DNA from: an uncultured Clostridia bacterium
GTDB taxonomy: Bacteria > Bacillota > Clostridia > Oscillospirales > Acutalibacteraceae
DNA length: 64,000 nucleotides
Assembly: GCA_947572385.1 (NCBI GenBank)
Contig: CANPBX010000009.1
Span: 1-64,000 of the forward strand
Reading direction: 5' to 3'
In this document: positions 1-9,558 of the stretch, piece by piece
How positions within the stretch are numbered: position 1 is the stretch's first letter
Layout of the letters: every line of letters begins with the position of its first letter
Notes under the pieces: generated by a model
The model's database searches: none
What the model was told of the DNA's origin: nothing
What the model saw: the letters and a program-made list of their open reading frames with translations, nothing else
Made by a program: the position numbers and the translations under genes

Positions 1-2968
1 GCCCGATGTTCATACGGGAGGGCACGCCCAGGGGGTTGAGCACGATGTCCAGGGGGGTGCCGTCGGGCAGGAAGGGCATCTCCTCCTCAGGAAGTATCCT
101 TGACACAACGCCCTTGTTCCCGTGGCGGCCCGCCATCTTGTCGCCCACGGAGATCTTGCGCTTCTGGGCGATATAGCAGCGCACCACCTTATTTACTCCG
201 GGGGAGAGCTCGTCGTGGCTGTTCTCCCTGGTGAACACCTTCACGTCGACCACAACGCCGTACTCGCCGTGGGGCACCCTCAGGGAGGTGTCCCTCACCT
301 CTCTGGCCTTCTCGCCGAATATAGCCCTAAGCAGCCGCTCCTCGGCGGTGAGCTCCGTCTCCCCCTTGGGGGTGACCTTGCCCACCAGGATATCCCCCGC
401 ATGCACGTCCGCGCCTATGCGGATGATCCCCCTGTCGTCAAGGTCCCCTAAGAGCTCGTTGTTGGCGTTGGGTATATCCCTGGTTATCTCCTCGGGCCCA
501 AGCTTCGTGTCCCGGGCCTCCATCTCGTACTCCTCGATGTGTATGGAGGTATACACGTCGTCGCGCACTATCTTCTCGTTGAGCAGCACCGCGTCCTCGT
601 AGTTATAGCCCTCCCAGGTCATGAACCCGATAAGCGCGTTCTTGCCAAGGGATATCTCGCCGTTCTTTATGCCCGGGCCGTCGGCTATGACGGAGCCCTC
701 CTCGACCCTCTCGCCCACGTCCACTATGGGCACCTGGTTTATACAGGTGCTCTGGTTCGAGGGCATGAACTTGATTATCTCATAGTCGTCAATATCTCCG
801 TTGTCAGCGGTCACCCGCACCAAATCAGCGGAGACGGATTTTACAACGCCCCCCCGCTTAGCCAGCACGCATACCCCTGAGTCAACGCCTGCCTTATACT
901 CCATGCCGGTGCCCACAATGGGGCTCTCTGTCCTCAGCAGGGGCACCGCCTGGCGCTGCATGTTGGAGCCCATCATGGCCCGGTTTGCGTCGTCGTGCTC
1001 AAGGAAGGGGATGCAGGCTGTGGCTACCGATACCACCATCCTGGGGGTGATGTCCATATAGTCGGCCCTGGCGGCATCCACATCCACGAACTCGTCCCTG
1101 TACCTGCCGACCACGCGGCTGTTCACAAAATGCCCCTCGTCGTCCAGGGGCTCGTTGGCCTGGGCCACAACGTAGCTGTCCTCCACGTCGGCGGTCATAT
1201 ACTCCACTTCGCAGGTGACCCTGCCGGTGGCCTTGTCCACCTTGCGGTATGGGGCCTCTATAAAGCCGTACTCGTTGATCTTGGCAAAGCTCGCCAGATA
1301 GGATATAAGCCCGATGTTGGGGCCTTCGGGAGTCTCCAGGGGGCACATACGCCCGTAGTGGGTGTAATGCACGTCCCGGACCTCGAAGCTGGCCCTGTCC
1401 CTTGAGAGGCCGCCGGGGCCCAGGGCCGAGAGCCTGCGCTTATGGGTGAGCTCAGCCAGGGGGTTTGTCTGATCCATAAACTGGGAGAGGGGCGAGGAGC
1501 CGAAAAACTCCTTTATGGCGGCTACAACAGGCCGGATGTTGATAAGGGAGTGGGGCGTAAGCTGCTCCAGGTCCTGGGCCTGAAGGGTCATGCGCTCCCT
1601 TATCACCCTCTCAAGGCGGGAGAAGCCTATCCTGAACTGGTTCTGCAGAAGCTCCCCCACGCAGCGGATACGCCTGTTGCTCAGATGGTCTATATCGTCC
1701 GTGAGCCCCAGGCCCTGGGCCAGGCAGTTCATGTAGTTGATGCTTGCAAAGATATCCTCAACAGTGATGATATTGGGTATGAGCTCCGGCTTGCGGGACC
1801 TGAGCGCCGACTTCAGCTTGCGCTCGTCGTCCCCGCACTCGTCCAGTATCTCCCTTAATACCGGGAAGCTCACCCGCTCGTTTATGCCGCAGGAAAGCAG
1901 GGTCTCCCTGTCAAGGGACACATACTTCTGTATGTCCACCATGCCGTTGGAGATTATCTTTACCTCCCTGCCGTCCACAGCGACCACAGCCTGGGTGACG
2001 CCAGCGTCGTCCAGCTCCCTTGCAAGCTCCCTCGACACGGTAACGCCGGCCTCGGCCAGCACCTCGCCGGTGGAGGGATCCGCAATGGGCTGGGCCAGGG
2101 TATGGCCGTTCAGGCGCCCCTCAAGGCGCAGCTTCTTATTGTATTTATAGCGGCCCACCCTGCTCATATCGTACCGCCTGGGGTCGAAGAACAGGGAATT
2201 TATATGGGCCTGGGCGCTCTCGATGGTGGGCGGCTCGCTGGGGCGGAGCTTGCGGTATATCTCAAACAGGGCCTCCTCCACCGAGTGGCAGGTGTCCTTC
2301 TCCATAGTCGCCCTGATACGGTCGTCATCCCCGAAGAAGTCCAGGAGCTGCTGGTCGGTGCCAAGCCCCAGGCAGCGGGCGAATACCGTAATTGGTATTT
2401 TCCTGTTCTTGTCTATGCGCACATAGAGCACGTCGTTTACGTCGTTCTCATACTCCAGCCAGGCGCCCCTGTTGGGGATGATGGTGGAGCTGAACAGCTC
2501 CTTGCCGGAGCGGTCGTAGTCCATTTTAAAGTACACGCCCGGGGAGCGCACCAGCTGGGAGACTATCACCCGCTCTGCGCCGTTTATAACAAAGGTGCCG
2601 CTCTGGGTCATCAGGGGGAAATCACCCATAAAGACCTCTGAGACCTTTATCTCCCCGGTCTCCTTATTGAGCAGCCGCGCGGTGACCCGCAGGGCCGCGG
2701 AATAGGTGGCGTCCCTCTCCTTGCACTCGGTCACGCTGTAGTTGGGCGTATCGTCCAGCTTGTAGTCCACAAAATCCAGAACCAGGTTATTGTTAAAGTC
2801 AGTGATGCCCGAGACGTCCCTAAAAACCTCCCGAAGCCCCTCGTTCAAAAACCACTCATAGGAATTTTTCTGGATCTCGATCAGGTTGGGCATTTTCAAG
2901 ACTTCCTCTATCTTGCCAAAGCTCATCCGCTTGGTTTTACCCAGCTGGACCGGTTTTACATTCACCAT
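1..2968 (-). CDS. rpoB: RNA polymerase beta subunit, partial (C-terminus beyond window)
   Basis: Catalytic-core beta subunit of RNA polymerase. The first 989 codons are present; the window ends inside the protein, just after a [20 protein letters not shown] stretch typical of the conserved C-terminal half, so about 200 residues are missing. The start is the ATG at 2968. The rifampicin-resistance-determining region (about 1410-1515) reads [17 protein letters not shown] then [13 protein letters not shown], with the Gln, Asp, His, Arg and Ser positions linked to sensitivity unaltered. rpoC would be expected downstream, outside the window. Unusually, rplL is not upstream: the gene has its own promoter and faces a GNAT gene on the other strand. 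Identification is certain. Confidence 0.98.
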   Translation of the reverse strand, partial: MVNVKPVQLGKTKRMSFGKIEEVLKMPNLIEIQKNSYEWFLNEGLREVFRDVSGITDFNNNLVLDFVDYKLDDTPNYSVTECKERDATYSAALRVTARLLNKETGEIKVSEVFMGDFPLMTQSGTFVINGAERVIVSQLVRSPGVYFKMDYDRSGKELFSSTIIPNRGAWLEYENDVNDVLYVRIDKNRKIPITVFARCLGLGTDQQLLDFFGDDDRIRATMEKDTCHSVEEALFEIYRKLRPSEPPTIESAQAHINSLFFDPRRYDMSRVGRYKYNKKLRLEGRLNGHTLAQPIADPSTGEVLAEAGVTVSRELARELDDAGVTQAVVAVDGREVKIISNGMVDIQKYVSLDRETLLSCGINERVSFPVLREILDECGDDERKLKSALRSRKPELIPNIITVEDIFASINYMNCLAQGLGLTDDIDHLSNRRIRCVGELLQNQFRIGFSRLERVIRERMTLQAQDLEQLTPHSLINIRPVVAAIKEFFGSSPLSQFMDQTNPLAELTHKRRLSALGPGGLSRDRASFEVRDVHYTHYGRMCPLETPEGPNIGLISYLASFAKINEYGFIEAPYRKVDKATGRVTCEVEYMTADVEDSYVVAQANEPLDDEGHFVNSRVVGRYRDEFVDVDAARADYMDITPRMVVSVATACIPFLEHDDANRAMMGSNMQRQAVPLLRTESPIVGTGMEYKAGVDSGVCVLAKRGGVVKSVSADLVRVTADNGDIDDYEIIKFMPSNQSTCINQVPIVDVGERVEEGSVIADGPGIKNGEISLGKNALIGFMTWEGYNYEDAVLLNEKIVRDDVYTSIHIEEYEMEARDTKLGPEEITRDIPNANNELLGDLDDRGIIRIGADVHAGDILVGKVTPKGETELTAEERLLRAIFGEKAREVRDTSLRVPHGEYGVVVDVKVFTRENSHDELSPGVNKVVRCYIAQKRKISVGDKMAGRHGNKGVVSRILPEEEMPFLPDGTPLDIVLNPLGVPSRMNIG

Positions 2969-3029
2969 TAGGCACAGCCACTCCTATCCTTAAAAATATA
3001 CAAAAAATCGGTTTTTGCGCGTTATCCTC

Positions 3030-3059
3030 TTGACACCTGTACTTCCGGTGTGCTATACT
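3030..3059 (+). promoter_or_regulatory. sigma-A promoter facing the GNAT gene
   Basis: TTGACA (3030-3035), an 18-base spacer and TATACT (3054-3059), with a TG extended -10 at 3051-3052. The start would be near 3066, so the transcript has a leader of about 180 bases before the GTG at 3247. This promoter lies inside the rpoB leader and points at the rpoB promoter. Confidence 0.7.
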
Positions 3060-3107
3060 GTTTGCAGGTACAAGAGGACATTTTTACCGATGATGATACA
3101 GTATATT

Positions 3108-3136
3108 ATTGTAAACCTCATCTTCCCAGTTGTCAA
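3108..3136 (-). promoter_or_regulatory. sigma-A promoter for rpoB
   Basis: On the minus strand a perfect -35 TTGACA (3136-3131) is followed by a 17-base spacer and a -10 TACAAT (3113-3108). Transcription would start near 3101, leaving a leader of about 133 bases before the rpoB ATG. Confidence 0.8.
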
Positions 3137-3246
3137 GCCCTCCTGTGAAATTTTTGCATCTTTTTTTCATTTTTTTGGCATAGCCCGGCTTTTAGGGCAC
3201 ACTCCCAGGTCTCTGGGGTATTTTATTTAAAGAAAGTGGTGGTGTC

Positions 3247-3771
3247 GTGCCTATTACAGTGAGGACGGCAGGCGAAGCCGACCTTCAGACAGTCGGCGAG
3301 CTCTATGGCATAGTCTGCGACGCCCTGCAGGGCAAGCCCTATAACCCCGGCTGGGCCAGGGACTGCTTTCCCACCGAGGACTGCGCCCGGGAGTACCTTT
3401 ACAGCGGCGCCCTGCTCCTGGCTTTTGAGGACGGCGAGCCCGCCGGTTCCGTCGGGCTCACAAAAAATCCCAGCGCCGAGGACGGCTTCCCGGGGGCCCC
3501 GGCCTTTGACGACGCTGTATGGTATATCCACGTCCTGGCTGTCCACCCTGAGCGCCAGCGCCGGGGAGTAGGCTCCGCGCTCCTCTTGGCCGCCGAGGGC
3601 CACGCCAGGTCCCAGGGGGCAAGGTTCATGCGCCTGTATGTATGGGAGGGCAACTCGCCGGCTATACAGGCTTATGAGAGGTCAGGCTACGCCTGCATAC
3701 AGCAGGGCGTTGACATCGGCCTTGCCGAGTTTGGCCTTCCGCGCTTCTCCCTCTATCAAAAGTCCCTTTAG
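3247..3771 (+). CDS. GNAT family N-acetyltransferase
   Basis: A 174-residue single-domain GNAT protein that would transfer an acetyl group from acetyl-CoA to an unknown small molecule or protein amine. The acetyl-CoA binding motif A is visible as LAVHPERQRRGVGSALL (about residues 97-113), followed by the usual AIQAYERSGY motif B segment. The start is GTG at 3247; the ribosome site (AAAGTGGTG) is weak. The gene stands alone between its own promoter and a strong terminator, so context does not reveal the substrate. Confidence 0.85.
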   Translation: MPITVRTAGEADLQTVGELYGIVCDALQGKPYNPGWARDCFPTEDCAREYLYSGALLLAFEDGEPAGSVGLTKNPSAEDGFPGAPAFDDAVWYIHVLAVHPERQRRGVGSALLLAAEGHARSQGARFMRLYVWEGNSPAIQAYERSGYACIQQGVDIGLAEFGLPRFSLYQKSL

Positions 3772-3788
3772 CCAACGCAAATAGAACA

Positions 3789-3820
3789 CCCGCCCGGGTC
3801 TCCCCAGGCGGGCTTTTTAT
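3789..3820 (+). terminator. intrinsic terminator after the GNAT gene
   Basis: The stem is CCCGCC..GGG with CCC..GGCGGG (3789-3812, one C-A mismatch), followed by CTTTTTAT. Confidence 0.8.
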
Positions 3821-3827
3821 TTACGGC

Positions 3828-3934
3828 TTATGCTGGCCCATATCCCAGGCCCTTCAAAAACCCACGGTCCCCGGCATACTCCATAGCAAGCTCCCGGTCA
3901 TTTTTATGGGACCTCTCGTATAGCTCATGGCGCG
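3828..3934 (-). pseudogene. possible 3' remnant of a lost gene
   Basis: On the minus strand a short open stretch without a start codon reads RHELYERSHKNDRELAMEYA, then GDRGFLKGLGYGPA and a stop at 3830-3828. An in-frame TGA lies immediately upstream, with protein-like residues (LAQRLLL) before it. Codon choice resembles neighbouring genes. This could be the tail of a degraded gene or chance. The family is not recognised. Confidence 0.25.
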
Positions 3935-4099
3935 CTCACAGTAGAAGCCTCTGCGCCAGGCTATTGCATATCGACTTTTATTTTCTGCTTTCTCTTTCTT
4001 TTACTCTTTGGATCTGTAATAGCCGCGCTATGCAGTCCGCTTCGGTTCACGTACTCGCAAAATATAGTCACTTCTCTTTCCTTTTCGTTAGTATATTTT

Positions 4100-4186
4100 G
4101 GCCTCCGGCGGCCGAGTTCACGAAGTGAGCTCGGGGGCGTTGCCCCCAAGACCCCCACCACCTTTGAAAAGGTGGACGAAACTTTT
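4100..4186. repeat. multi-hairpin palindromic element
   Basis: Four adjacent inverted repeats fill this non-coding stretch: GCC-TCC-GGC (4101-4109), GAGTTCAC-GAA-GTGAGCTC (4114-4132, one wobble), GGGGGC-GTT-GCCCCC (4133-4147) and CCACCTTT-GA-AAAGGTGG (4158-4175, perfect 8-bp stem). The composition and design resemble dispersed intergenic repeats common in Oscillospirales, but only one copy is in this window. About 140 bases to its left (3961-4099) are AT-rich with nothing recognisable. Confidence 0.55.
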
Positions 4187-4190
4187 GCCT

Positions 4191-4586
4191 TTAGCTCTCT
4201 TTGCATATCACATCGAATGTGTAGGAATCAAGCTCCTTTCTTACGCTGGCGCTCACCCGCTCATAGATGCTGTGCAGCTTACAGTGCTCCCGCCCGCAGC
4301 TGTACTCCTCCTTCTGGCAGCGGCTGAGCATATACGGCCCCTCCACGCTCTCGATCACCTGCAAAAGGGTTATCTCCCCTGCAGGCCGCGCCAGGCTGTA
4401 TCCCCCCTTAACGCCCTTAAAGGAACAGACCATCCCCGCGCCGACCAGCCCCCTCAGGATCTTCAGGCAGAACCTCAAGGGTATCTGCATCTTCTCCGAG
4501 ATGGTCTTCGCGTCCCATCTGCCCGGGTTCCGGGTCAGGTATTCAACTATCCTGACGGCGTAGTCCGCCTCCAATGTCATTACCAC
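4191..4586 (-). CDS. Rrf2 family transcriptional regulator, probably Fe-S sensing
   Basis: A 131-residue Rrf2/IscR-type winged-helix repressor. The N-terminal helix-turn-helix includes TISEKMQIPLRFCLKILRGL and is followed by the GVKGGYSLARP wing. Three cysteines follow in the order C-x7-C-x5-C (about residues 91-105), the spacing expected of Rrf2 proteins that bind an iron-sulfur cluster and respond to redox, iron or nitric oxide. The start is either GTG 4586 (7 bases from GGAGAG) or ATG 4580; the ribosome site favours GTG. It stands downstream of the PepSY lipoprotein in the same direction. The target genes cannot be inferred. Confidence 0.88.
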   Translation of the reverse strand: MVMTLEADYAVRIVEYLTRNPGRWDAKTISEKMQIPLRFCLKILRGLVGAGMVCSFKGVKGGYSLARPAGEITLLQVIESVEGPYMLSRCQKEEYSCGREHCKLHSIYERVSASVRKELDSYTFDVICKES

Positions 4587-4615
4587 TTAGTCACTCTCCG
4601 TTATAAGGGGGTGTA

Positions 4616-4867
4616 TTATTTCCTGTCTTCCTTCTGCCAATCTCTTCTGGAACATATAAGCTCAACTGCCGTCCAGCCTATGCTGTACCCCTGGGCCGCC
4701 ACAAGCCCCGCCAGGTATTTGTCGCTGCCCACAGCCCATACAACTACCTCCGCAAGTATGATATTCCTTACAAATGCCCCAAGGAGCTCTATGGCCTTTA
4801 CCTTCAGCCGCCCGCTAAACGCTCCCGCACAAAAGCTTCTCTCAGTCAGCCGGCTCCTGGTCCCATT
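4616..4867 (-). other. open frame without a start codon (small gene or remnant)
   Basis: Between the Rrf2 and PepSY genes an 84-codon frame on the minus strand is open from the TAG at 4870-4868 to the TAA at 4618-4616. It includes KAIELLGAFVRNIILAEVVV, WAVGSDKYLAGLVAAQGYSI and GWTAVELICSRRDWQKEDRK, and codon use is like real genes here. No ATG, GTG or TTG lies upstream of the conserved-looking part. It overlaps the PepSY 3' end by about 26 bases. It could be the tail of a decayed gene or a gene with a rare start. The family is not recognised; a hydrophobic segment is present. Confidence 0.35.
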
Positions 4868-5516
4868 CTATAAACGCGCCGGTGCCGGCGTCTATCTCAA
4901 ATTCATACTCAAACCCGCCGTAAACTATTTTGCCCTCATACACGGTGCGCCCGCCGTCTTCATCCCGGCCGAACTCCCATATGTCCTCCCGGGCCGCCCC
5001 CGACACCTTTCCAAGGGCCAGCTCCATGGCCTCGTCAGCGGTCATCACGGCGGGTCCCCCGGACTGCTCCTGCCCCGCCTCGCTCTTATAGCTTATCACT
5101 TCGCCTGTATAGGCGTCTATCTTGTACTCATATTCAGCGTAAGTATCAGTGCGGAACTCCAGCTCATACACCTTCCGCCCGTCTTCAAAGTCCAGCCCGG
5201 CCTCGGTGAACGTCACCGCCCCGCCGGAAAGCCCGGCATGGGCCAGCGCCTTCTCCCTGGCCTGCTCCTCGGTGAGCATCGTATCCCTCTGCCCGCCTTC
5301 CGCCTCAGCCCCCGGAGCGCTCTCAGGCACAGGAGCGCTCTCAGGCACAGGAGCGCTCTCCGGCGCAGGAGTGCTCTCAGGCACAGGAGTGCTCTCAGCA
5401 AAAGCCGGCGCGGGCGTATCCTTTGGCCCCGCCTGGGATAGATCCCCCTGCAAGGGCCTGCACCCGGCAAGCAATACCACGAACACCGTTATTATAAAAG
5501 CTGCTATTTTTACCAC
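4842..5516 (-). CDS. PepSY domain lipoprotein
   Basis: A 224-residue exported lipoprotein. The N-terminus is a signal peptide ending in the lipobox LAGC (cysteine near residue 19), so the protein should be lipid-anchored outside the membrane. A linker of near-identical PVPESAP-type repeats (nucleotides about 5310-5405, 18-base units) follows. Two PepSY modules then occur, one starting MLTEEQAREKALAHAG and one VMTADEAMELALGKVSG; each ends in the strand pair around YEYKIDAYTGEVISY or YEFEIDAGTGAFIEW. PepSY domains often inhibit or chaperone proteases or bind peptides; the partner is unknown. The start is GTG 5516 behind GGGAAGG. Confidence 0.85.
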   Translation of the reverse strand: MVKIAAFIITVFVVLLAGCRPLQGDLSQAGPKDTPAPAFAESTPVPESTPAPESAPVPESAPVPESAPGAEAEGGQRDTMLTEEQAREKALAHAGLSGGAVTFTEAGLDFEDGRKVYELEFRTDTYAEYEYKIDAYTGEVISYKSEAGQEQSGGPAVMTADEAMELALGKVSGAAREDIWEFGRDEDGGRTVYEGKIVYGGFEYEFEIDAGTGAFIEWDQEPAD

Positions 5517-5544
5517 TATGCCTTCCCTCTTTCATAAATAGATC

Positions 5545-6627
5545 TCAGTCCAGAAAGTCCTTGAGCTTCTTGCTGCGGCTGGGGTGCCTGAGCTTTCTAA
5601 GGGCCTTCGCCTCTATCTGCCTGATGCGCTCCCTGGTGACGTTGAACTCCTTGCCTACCTCCTCCAGTGTCCTGGAGCGCCCGTCCTCAAGGCCAAACCT
5701 GAGGCGCAGCACCTTCTCCTCCCTGGGGGTCAGGGAGTCCAGCACATTGCCCAGAGTCTCCTTGAGCAGGGTGAGGCTCGCCGCGTCCTGGGGGGCGGGG
5801 GCGTCCGCGTCCTCAATGAAATCCCCCAGGTGGCTGTCCTCCTCCTCGCCGATCGGGGTCTCCATGGACACAGGCTCCTGGGCCACGCGCATGATCTCCC
5901 GCACCTTATCCACCGGCATTTCCAGCTCGTCGGCTATCTCATCGGCGCTGGGCTCACGGCCGTTCACGTGCAGAAGCTGGTTGTTTGCCTTTTTAACCTT
6001 GTTTATGGTCTCCACCATATGCACAGGGATGCGTATGGTCCTGGCCTGGTCCGCTATGGCTCGTGTGATCGCCTGGCGTATCCACCATGTGGCATAGGTC
6101 GAGAACTTGAAGCCCTTTGTATAGTCGAACTTCTCCACGGCCTTTATAAGCCCCAGATTGCCCTCCTGTATCAGGTCCAGAAACTGCATTCCACGGCCCA
6201 GATACCTCTTTGCTATGCTCACCACCAGCCGGAGGTTTGCCTCGGAAAGGCGCTTCTTCGCGGCCTCGTCCCCGTTGGTGATGCGCACCGCAAGGTCCAC
6301 CTCCTCCTCGGGGGTGAGCAGCGGCACCCGGCCTATCTCCTTCAGGTAGACCTTCACAGGGTCGTCGATGGTAATGCCCTCGCCGCCCTCCAGCTCGACT
6401 TCCCCGGCCTTAACAAGGTCGTTTTCATCCAGCTGCATTTCGTCGAAGTCCTCGACTATCTCCACGCCCTGGCTCTCCAGGGTGTCATAAAATTTCTCTA
6501 TCTGCTCCGGGTCAAAGTCCAGCTCTCCTAAAGCGTCCAGTATCTCCTTGGTGCTCAGCTGCCCCTTGGCCTTGCCTATCTCCACCAGGTCCCTGATGAC
6601 TGTCTTCTTATCCGGCTGTGCGCTCAT
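5545..6627 (-). CDS. rpoD: RNA polymerase primary sigma factor SigA
   Basis: The vegetative sigma-70 factor, 360 residues. Region 1.1 is at residues 1-60; regions 2.1-2.4 carry [20 protein letters not shown] and the -10 reading [17 protein letters not shown] helix; region 3 follows, and region 4.2 ([20 protein letters not shown]) reads the -35. Length matches Bacillus/Clostridium SigA. It lies 37 bases after dnaG in the same direction, forming the macromolecular synthesis operon (here without rpsU). The start is ATG 6627 with AAAGGA upstream. Its consensus (TTGACA-17-TATAAT) matches the promoters seen across the window. Confidence 0.98.
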   Translation of the reverse strand: MSAQPDKKTVIRDLVEIGKAKGQLSTKEILDALGELDFDPEQIEKFYDTLESQGVEIVEDFDEMQLDENDLVKAGEVELEGGEGITIDDPVKVYLKEIGRVPLLTPEEEVDLAVRITNGDEAAKKRLSEANLRLVVSIAKRYLGRGMQFLDLIQEGNLGLIKAVEKFDYTKGFKFSTYATWWIRQAITRAIADQARTIRIPVHMVETINKVKKANNQLLHVNGREPSADEIADELEMPVDKVREIMRVAQEPVSMETPIGEEEDSHLGDFIEDADAPAPQDAASLTLLKETLGNVLDSLTPREEKVLRLRFGLEDGRSRTLEEVGKEFNVTRERIRQIEAKALRKLRHPSRSKKLKDFLD

Positions 6628-6664
6628 TTCAATACCATTCCTTTCTGTTTTCCCCGATAACGGC

Positions 6665-8434
6665 TCACGTCTTCTTTTTTCTCAGGCCCTTAAGGTATTC
6701 CTTCACCTCGTCCGGGCTTGCAGTCTTGCTCCACTCCTCGGTGCCCTCCTCCCGGGCCTCCTCCTCCAGGACCCTCAGGTACTCCTTTACGTCCCTCTCA
6801 TTTGGGGGAGCGTCCTGGGCCTTGGCCAGGATCCCGCTGAGCACAGAGGCCTCCTGTGCCGTCAGTATTTCGCCAATGCCTGCCATAGTTACCGTATCTT
6901 GTATCATTCTACCCAATATGGCATTATATACTCTGCGATACTCCGGGGTGATAAATTTTTCAGGAGGGCAGCGCTTGCCTATGGCCCCGGCAGCCTCCTG
7001 GTGCATGAAAAGGTAGGCTATCAGCCCCTTCTGGGCCACGCTGGCCTTTATATTGCCCTCTCTCCTGGGGCCATGCTGCCCGGGGCCCGGCAGGTCCAGG
7101 TCCATCTGGCTCCTGCGGAGCTTCCTCTCCTCTTTCCTGCGCTCCCTGCCCGAGAGCCTGCCCACCGTCTCAAGTATCCTCCTCTTGTCCACTCCGGTCT
7201 CCTCTGAGAGCCGCCCGGCATATACGTCCTGCTCCATAGGGTCGCTTATGCTCACCAGCACCGTGCCCGCCGCCTCGTTGAGATAGCGGACTCTCCCCTC
7301 GTCTGTCTCCAGACTGAACTGTTCCCGGAGCTGCTGCAGCCGGTACTCCACGTCCGTGCCGCTCTTCTCCAATAGCTGCCTGAAGCGCTCCGGTCCGTCC
7401 TTGCCATAGTTCTTCATGAACTCGTCAGGGTCCTTCCCCCCCGGCACCGTCACCACCTTCACCCTCAGGCCCGCCGCCTTGAGTATTGGTATGGCCCTCC
7501 CTGTGGCCTTCCGGCCCGCCGGGTCCGAGTCGTAGCATATCACCGCTTCATCGGCGTAGCGCTTTATGATCCGGGCCTGCTCCTCAGTCAGCGATGTTCC
7601 AAGGGATGCTATGGCGTTTTTAAACCCCGCCCTGTGCAGGGCTATCACGTCCATATAGCCCTCGGCTAAAATGAGCTGCCTGCTCCCGGTATTCTTTGCA
7701 AAGTTCAGTGCAAAGAGCCCGCTGCTCTTATGGTACACCGGAGTATCCGAGGTGTTGATGTATTTCGGCTTCTCGTCGGTGAGTATCCTCCCGCCAAAGG
7801 CCACCACATTCCCCCTCAGGTCGAATATGGGGAACATCACCCGGCCCCTGTACCTGTCGTACAGGTTCCCCCTCTGGGAGACCCTTGCCATGTCCGACTG
7901 GGTGAGCTCCTCCGGCCTGTAGCCCTTTTTCCTCAGGTGGTCCACAAGGCCGTACCCGCTCTCGGGGGCGTACCCCAGGCCGAAATGCCGGATAGTCCCC
8001 GGGTCCAGCCCCCTGCCCCTCAGGTACTCCAGCCCCGCCCTGCCCTCAGGGGAGACGAGCGTGTTATAGAAGAAGCGCCCGGACTCCCTGTTTATCTCCA
8101 TTATCCTTACGCGAAGCTTCGACATGCTGTCGTCAACGCCGTCCTCGGGCATCTGCACCCCCGCCCGCTGGGCCAGCCACTTCACCGCGTCCAGGAAGTC
8201 CAGGCGCTCCGCCTCCATAACGAAGTTTATCACGCTGCCGCCCTTGCCGCAGCCGAAGCAGTAATAGGAGTTATTCCCCGGGTACACGTTGAAGGACGGG
8301 GTCTTCTCGCTGTGGAAGGGGCAGAGGCCCACAAGGTTCCTGCCCGACCTGCGCAGTCGGACGTAGCTCCCGGCTATATCCTCAATGGGGCTGCGTTCCT
8401 CCAGCTCGCGCAGGAACTCCGGCGGGAAGGGCAT
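6665..8434 (-). CDS. dnaG: DNA primase
   Basis: Synthesises RNA primers at the replication fork. The 589-residue protein has the N-terminal zinc finger ([11 protein letters not shown] and [10 protein letters not shown]), the Toprim catalytic core with [15 protein letters not shown] and the acidic [11 protein letters not shown] motif, and a C-terminal DnaB-binding helical region. The ribosome site AAAGGAGG sits 8 bases before ATG 8434. It is 23 bases downstream of the dGTPase-like gene and followed by rpoD, so dgt-dnaG-rpoD is probably one transcript, an arrangement common in Clostridia. Confidence 0.97.
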   Translation of the reverse strand: MPFPPEFLRELEERSPIEDIAGSYVRLRRSGRNLVGLCPFHSEKTPSFNVYPGNNSYYCFGCGKGGSVINFVMEAERLDFLDAVKWLAQRAGVQMPEDGVDDSMSKLRVRIMEINRESGRFFYNTLVSPEGRAGLEYLRGRGLDPGTIRHFGLGYAPESGYGLVDHLRKKGYRPEELTQSDMARVSQRGNLYDRYRGRVMFPIFDLRGNVVAFGGRILTDEKPKYINTSDTPVYHKSSGLFALNFAKNTGSRQLILAEGYMDVIALHRAGFKNAIASLGTSLTEEQARIIKRYADEAVICYDSDPAGRKATGRAIPILKAAGLRVKVVTVPGGKDPDEFMKNYGKDGPERFRQLLEKSGTDVEYRLQQLREQFSLETDEGRVRYLNEAAGTVLVSISDPMEQDVYAGRLSEETGVDKRRILETVGRLSGRERRKEERKLRRSQMDLDLPGPGQHGPRREGNIKASVAQKGLIAYLFMHQEAAGAIGKRCPPEKFITPEYRRVYNAILGRMIQDTVTMAGIGEILTAQEASVLSGILAKAQDAPPNERDVKEYLRVLEEEAREEGTEEWSKTASPDEVKEYLKGLRKKKT

Positions 8435-8457
8435 GGGCTGGTCCTCCTTTCAAAGGG

Positions 8458-9456
8458 TCAGGCCTCTTTCCAGGCCTTTGGTATAAACAGGTCGCTATAG
8501 GTCCTCACGGCGTACAGGTCGCTCATCCCCGCCACATAGTCCATGGCGGCGGTGCTGCTGCCGTCCTCCTCCGCGATCCTCCTCATATACTCCGGCAGGT
8601 GCTCCGGGTATTGGAAATGCCTGTATAAGCTCTCCATGATATGGGGCACCTTGCGCTCCTCGCTTTTAGCGTACTCGTTTTTGTATACAGCCTGGTACAT
8701 AAAGCCGTGCAGGGCCTCATACGCCTCAAAGTCCCCCGGGTCCATCCGTATAACGCCGTCCCTGCTGTTGTTCACGACAGAGTGTATGAGCGAGGTTATA
8801 CGCCTTGTCTTGCTGTCCCCAAGCTGACCCGATATGCCCCTTGGTATATCCCTCTCCTCCATGACCCCGGCGCGTATGGCGTCGTCTATGTCATGGTTTA
8901 TGTAGGCTATCCTGTCCGCAAGGCGCACTATCTGCCCCTCTGCGGTAACGGGCTGGGTGCCCTCGGTATGGCAGACTATGCCGTTTCGCACCTCCCAGGA
9001 GAGGTTAAGCCCCAGCCCCTCCTTCTCAAGCCTATCCACCACCCTGAGGCTCTGCCTGTAGTGCTTGAAGCTCCCGTCCGAGAGGCTGCCCAGGGCCCTC
9101 TCCCCCGCGTGCCCGAATGGGGTATGGCCCAGGTCGTGGGCCAGGGCTATGGCCTCTGTCAAGTCCTCGTTAAGGCGCAGAGCCCTTGCGATGGTCCTTG
9201 CTATCTGGGAGACCTCCAGGGTGTGGGTGAGCCGGGTGCGGTAGTGGTCCCCCTGGGGGGAGAGAAACACCTGGGTCTTGGTCTTGAGCCTGCGGAATGC
9301 CTTGCAGTGGATGACCCTGTCCCGGTCCCGCTGGAAGGCTGTGCGCAGCGGGCACTCCTCCTCCCTGCGGGCCCTTCCCCGGGACTCAGCCGCCTTTGCC
9401 GCCCAGGGCGCCAGCGTCCGGTGCTCCAGCTGCTCGGTCTGCTCTCTCACTGTCAT
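8458..9456 (-). CDS. dgt: dGTP triphosphohydrolase-like HD-domain protein
   Basis: A 332-residue HD-superfamily metal-dependent protein of the deoxyguanosinetriphosphate triphosphohydrolase-like group, which cleave dNTPs to nucleosides and triphosphate. The metal site is visible: TRLTHTLEVSQIARTIARAL, then ALAHDLGHTPFGHAGERAL (HD pair), with a later YINHDIDDAIRAG Asp. The chosen start is ATG 9456, placed 7 bases after GGGGAGG; a longer frame begins 27 bases upstream without a ribosome site. It is first in the dgt-dnaG-rpoD cluster, consistent with a role in dNTP pool control. Confidence 0.9.
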   Translation of the reverse strand: MTVREQTEQLEHRTLAPWAAKAAESRGRARREEECPLRTAFQRDRDRVIHCKAFRRLKTKTQVFLSPQGDHYRTRLTHTLEVSQIARTIARALRLNEDLTEAIALAHDLGHTPFGHAGERALGSLSDGSFKHYRQSLRVVDRLEKEGLGLNLSWEVRNGIVCHTEGTQPVTAEGQIVRLADRIAYINHDIDDAIRAGVMEERDIPRGISGQLGDSKTRRITSLIHSVVNNSRDGVIRMDPGDFEAYEALHGFMYQAVYKNEYAKSEERKVPHIMESLYRHFQYPEHLPEYMRRIAEEDGSSTAAMDYVAGMSDLYAVRTYSDLFIPKAWKEA

Positions 9457-9558
9457 AAGCATACCTCCCCACTGTGTTTTCAAAACTTATTCCCTGACTA
9501 CATATACGCTTTTTCTGAAAAAAATACTTTTGCCGCCGGAAAAAATTTTTCCAAAAGC

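Noticed and set aside
122..2641. Several long plus-strand frames opposite rpoB
   Set aside because: They mirror the codon periodicity of rpoB on the other strand in GC-rich DNA; rpoB is certain.
3061..3240. Possible riboswitch or RNA gene in the rpoB-GNAT interval
   Set aside because: No conserved riboswitch core or tRNA-like fold was recognised; the region is explained by two promoters and leaders.
3961..4206. An 81-codon frame on the minus strand through the hairpin element
   Set aside because: It reads through the inverted repeats, has no good ribosome site, low-complexity basic composition (KSKRKRKQKIK) and no recognisable family.
5316..5400. Regularly spaced short repeats resembling a CRISPR fragment
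   Set aside because: The 18-base units are contiguous without spacers and encode a proline/serine/glutamate linker in frame.
4098..5441. A 447-codon plus-strand frame across Rrf2 and PepSY genes
   Set aside because: It is antisense to two recognised genes and includes the hairpin repeat and the PepSY linker repeats in reverse.
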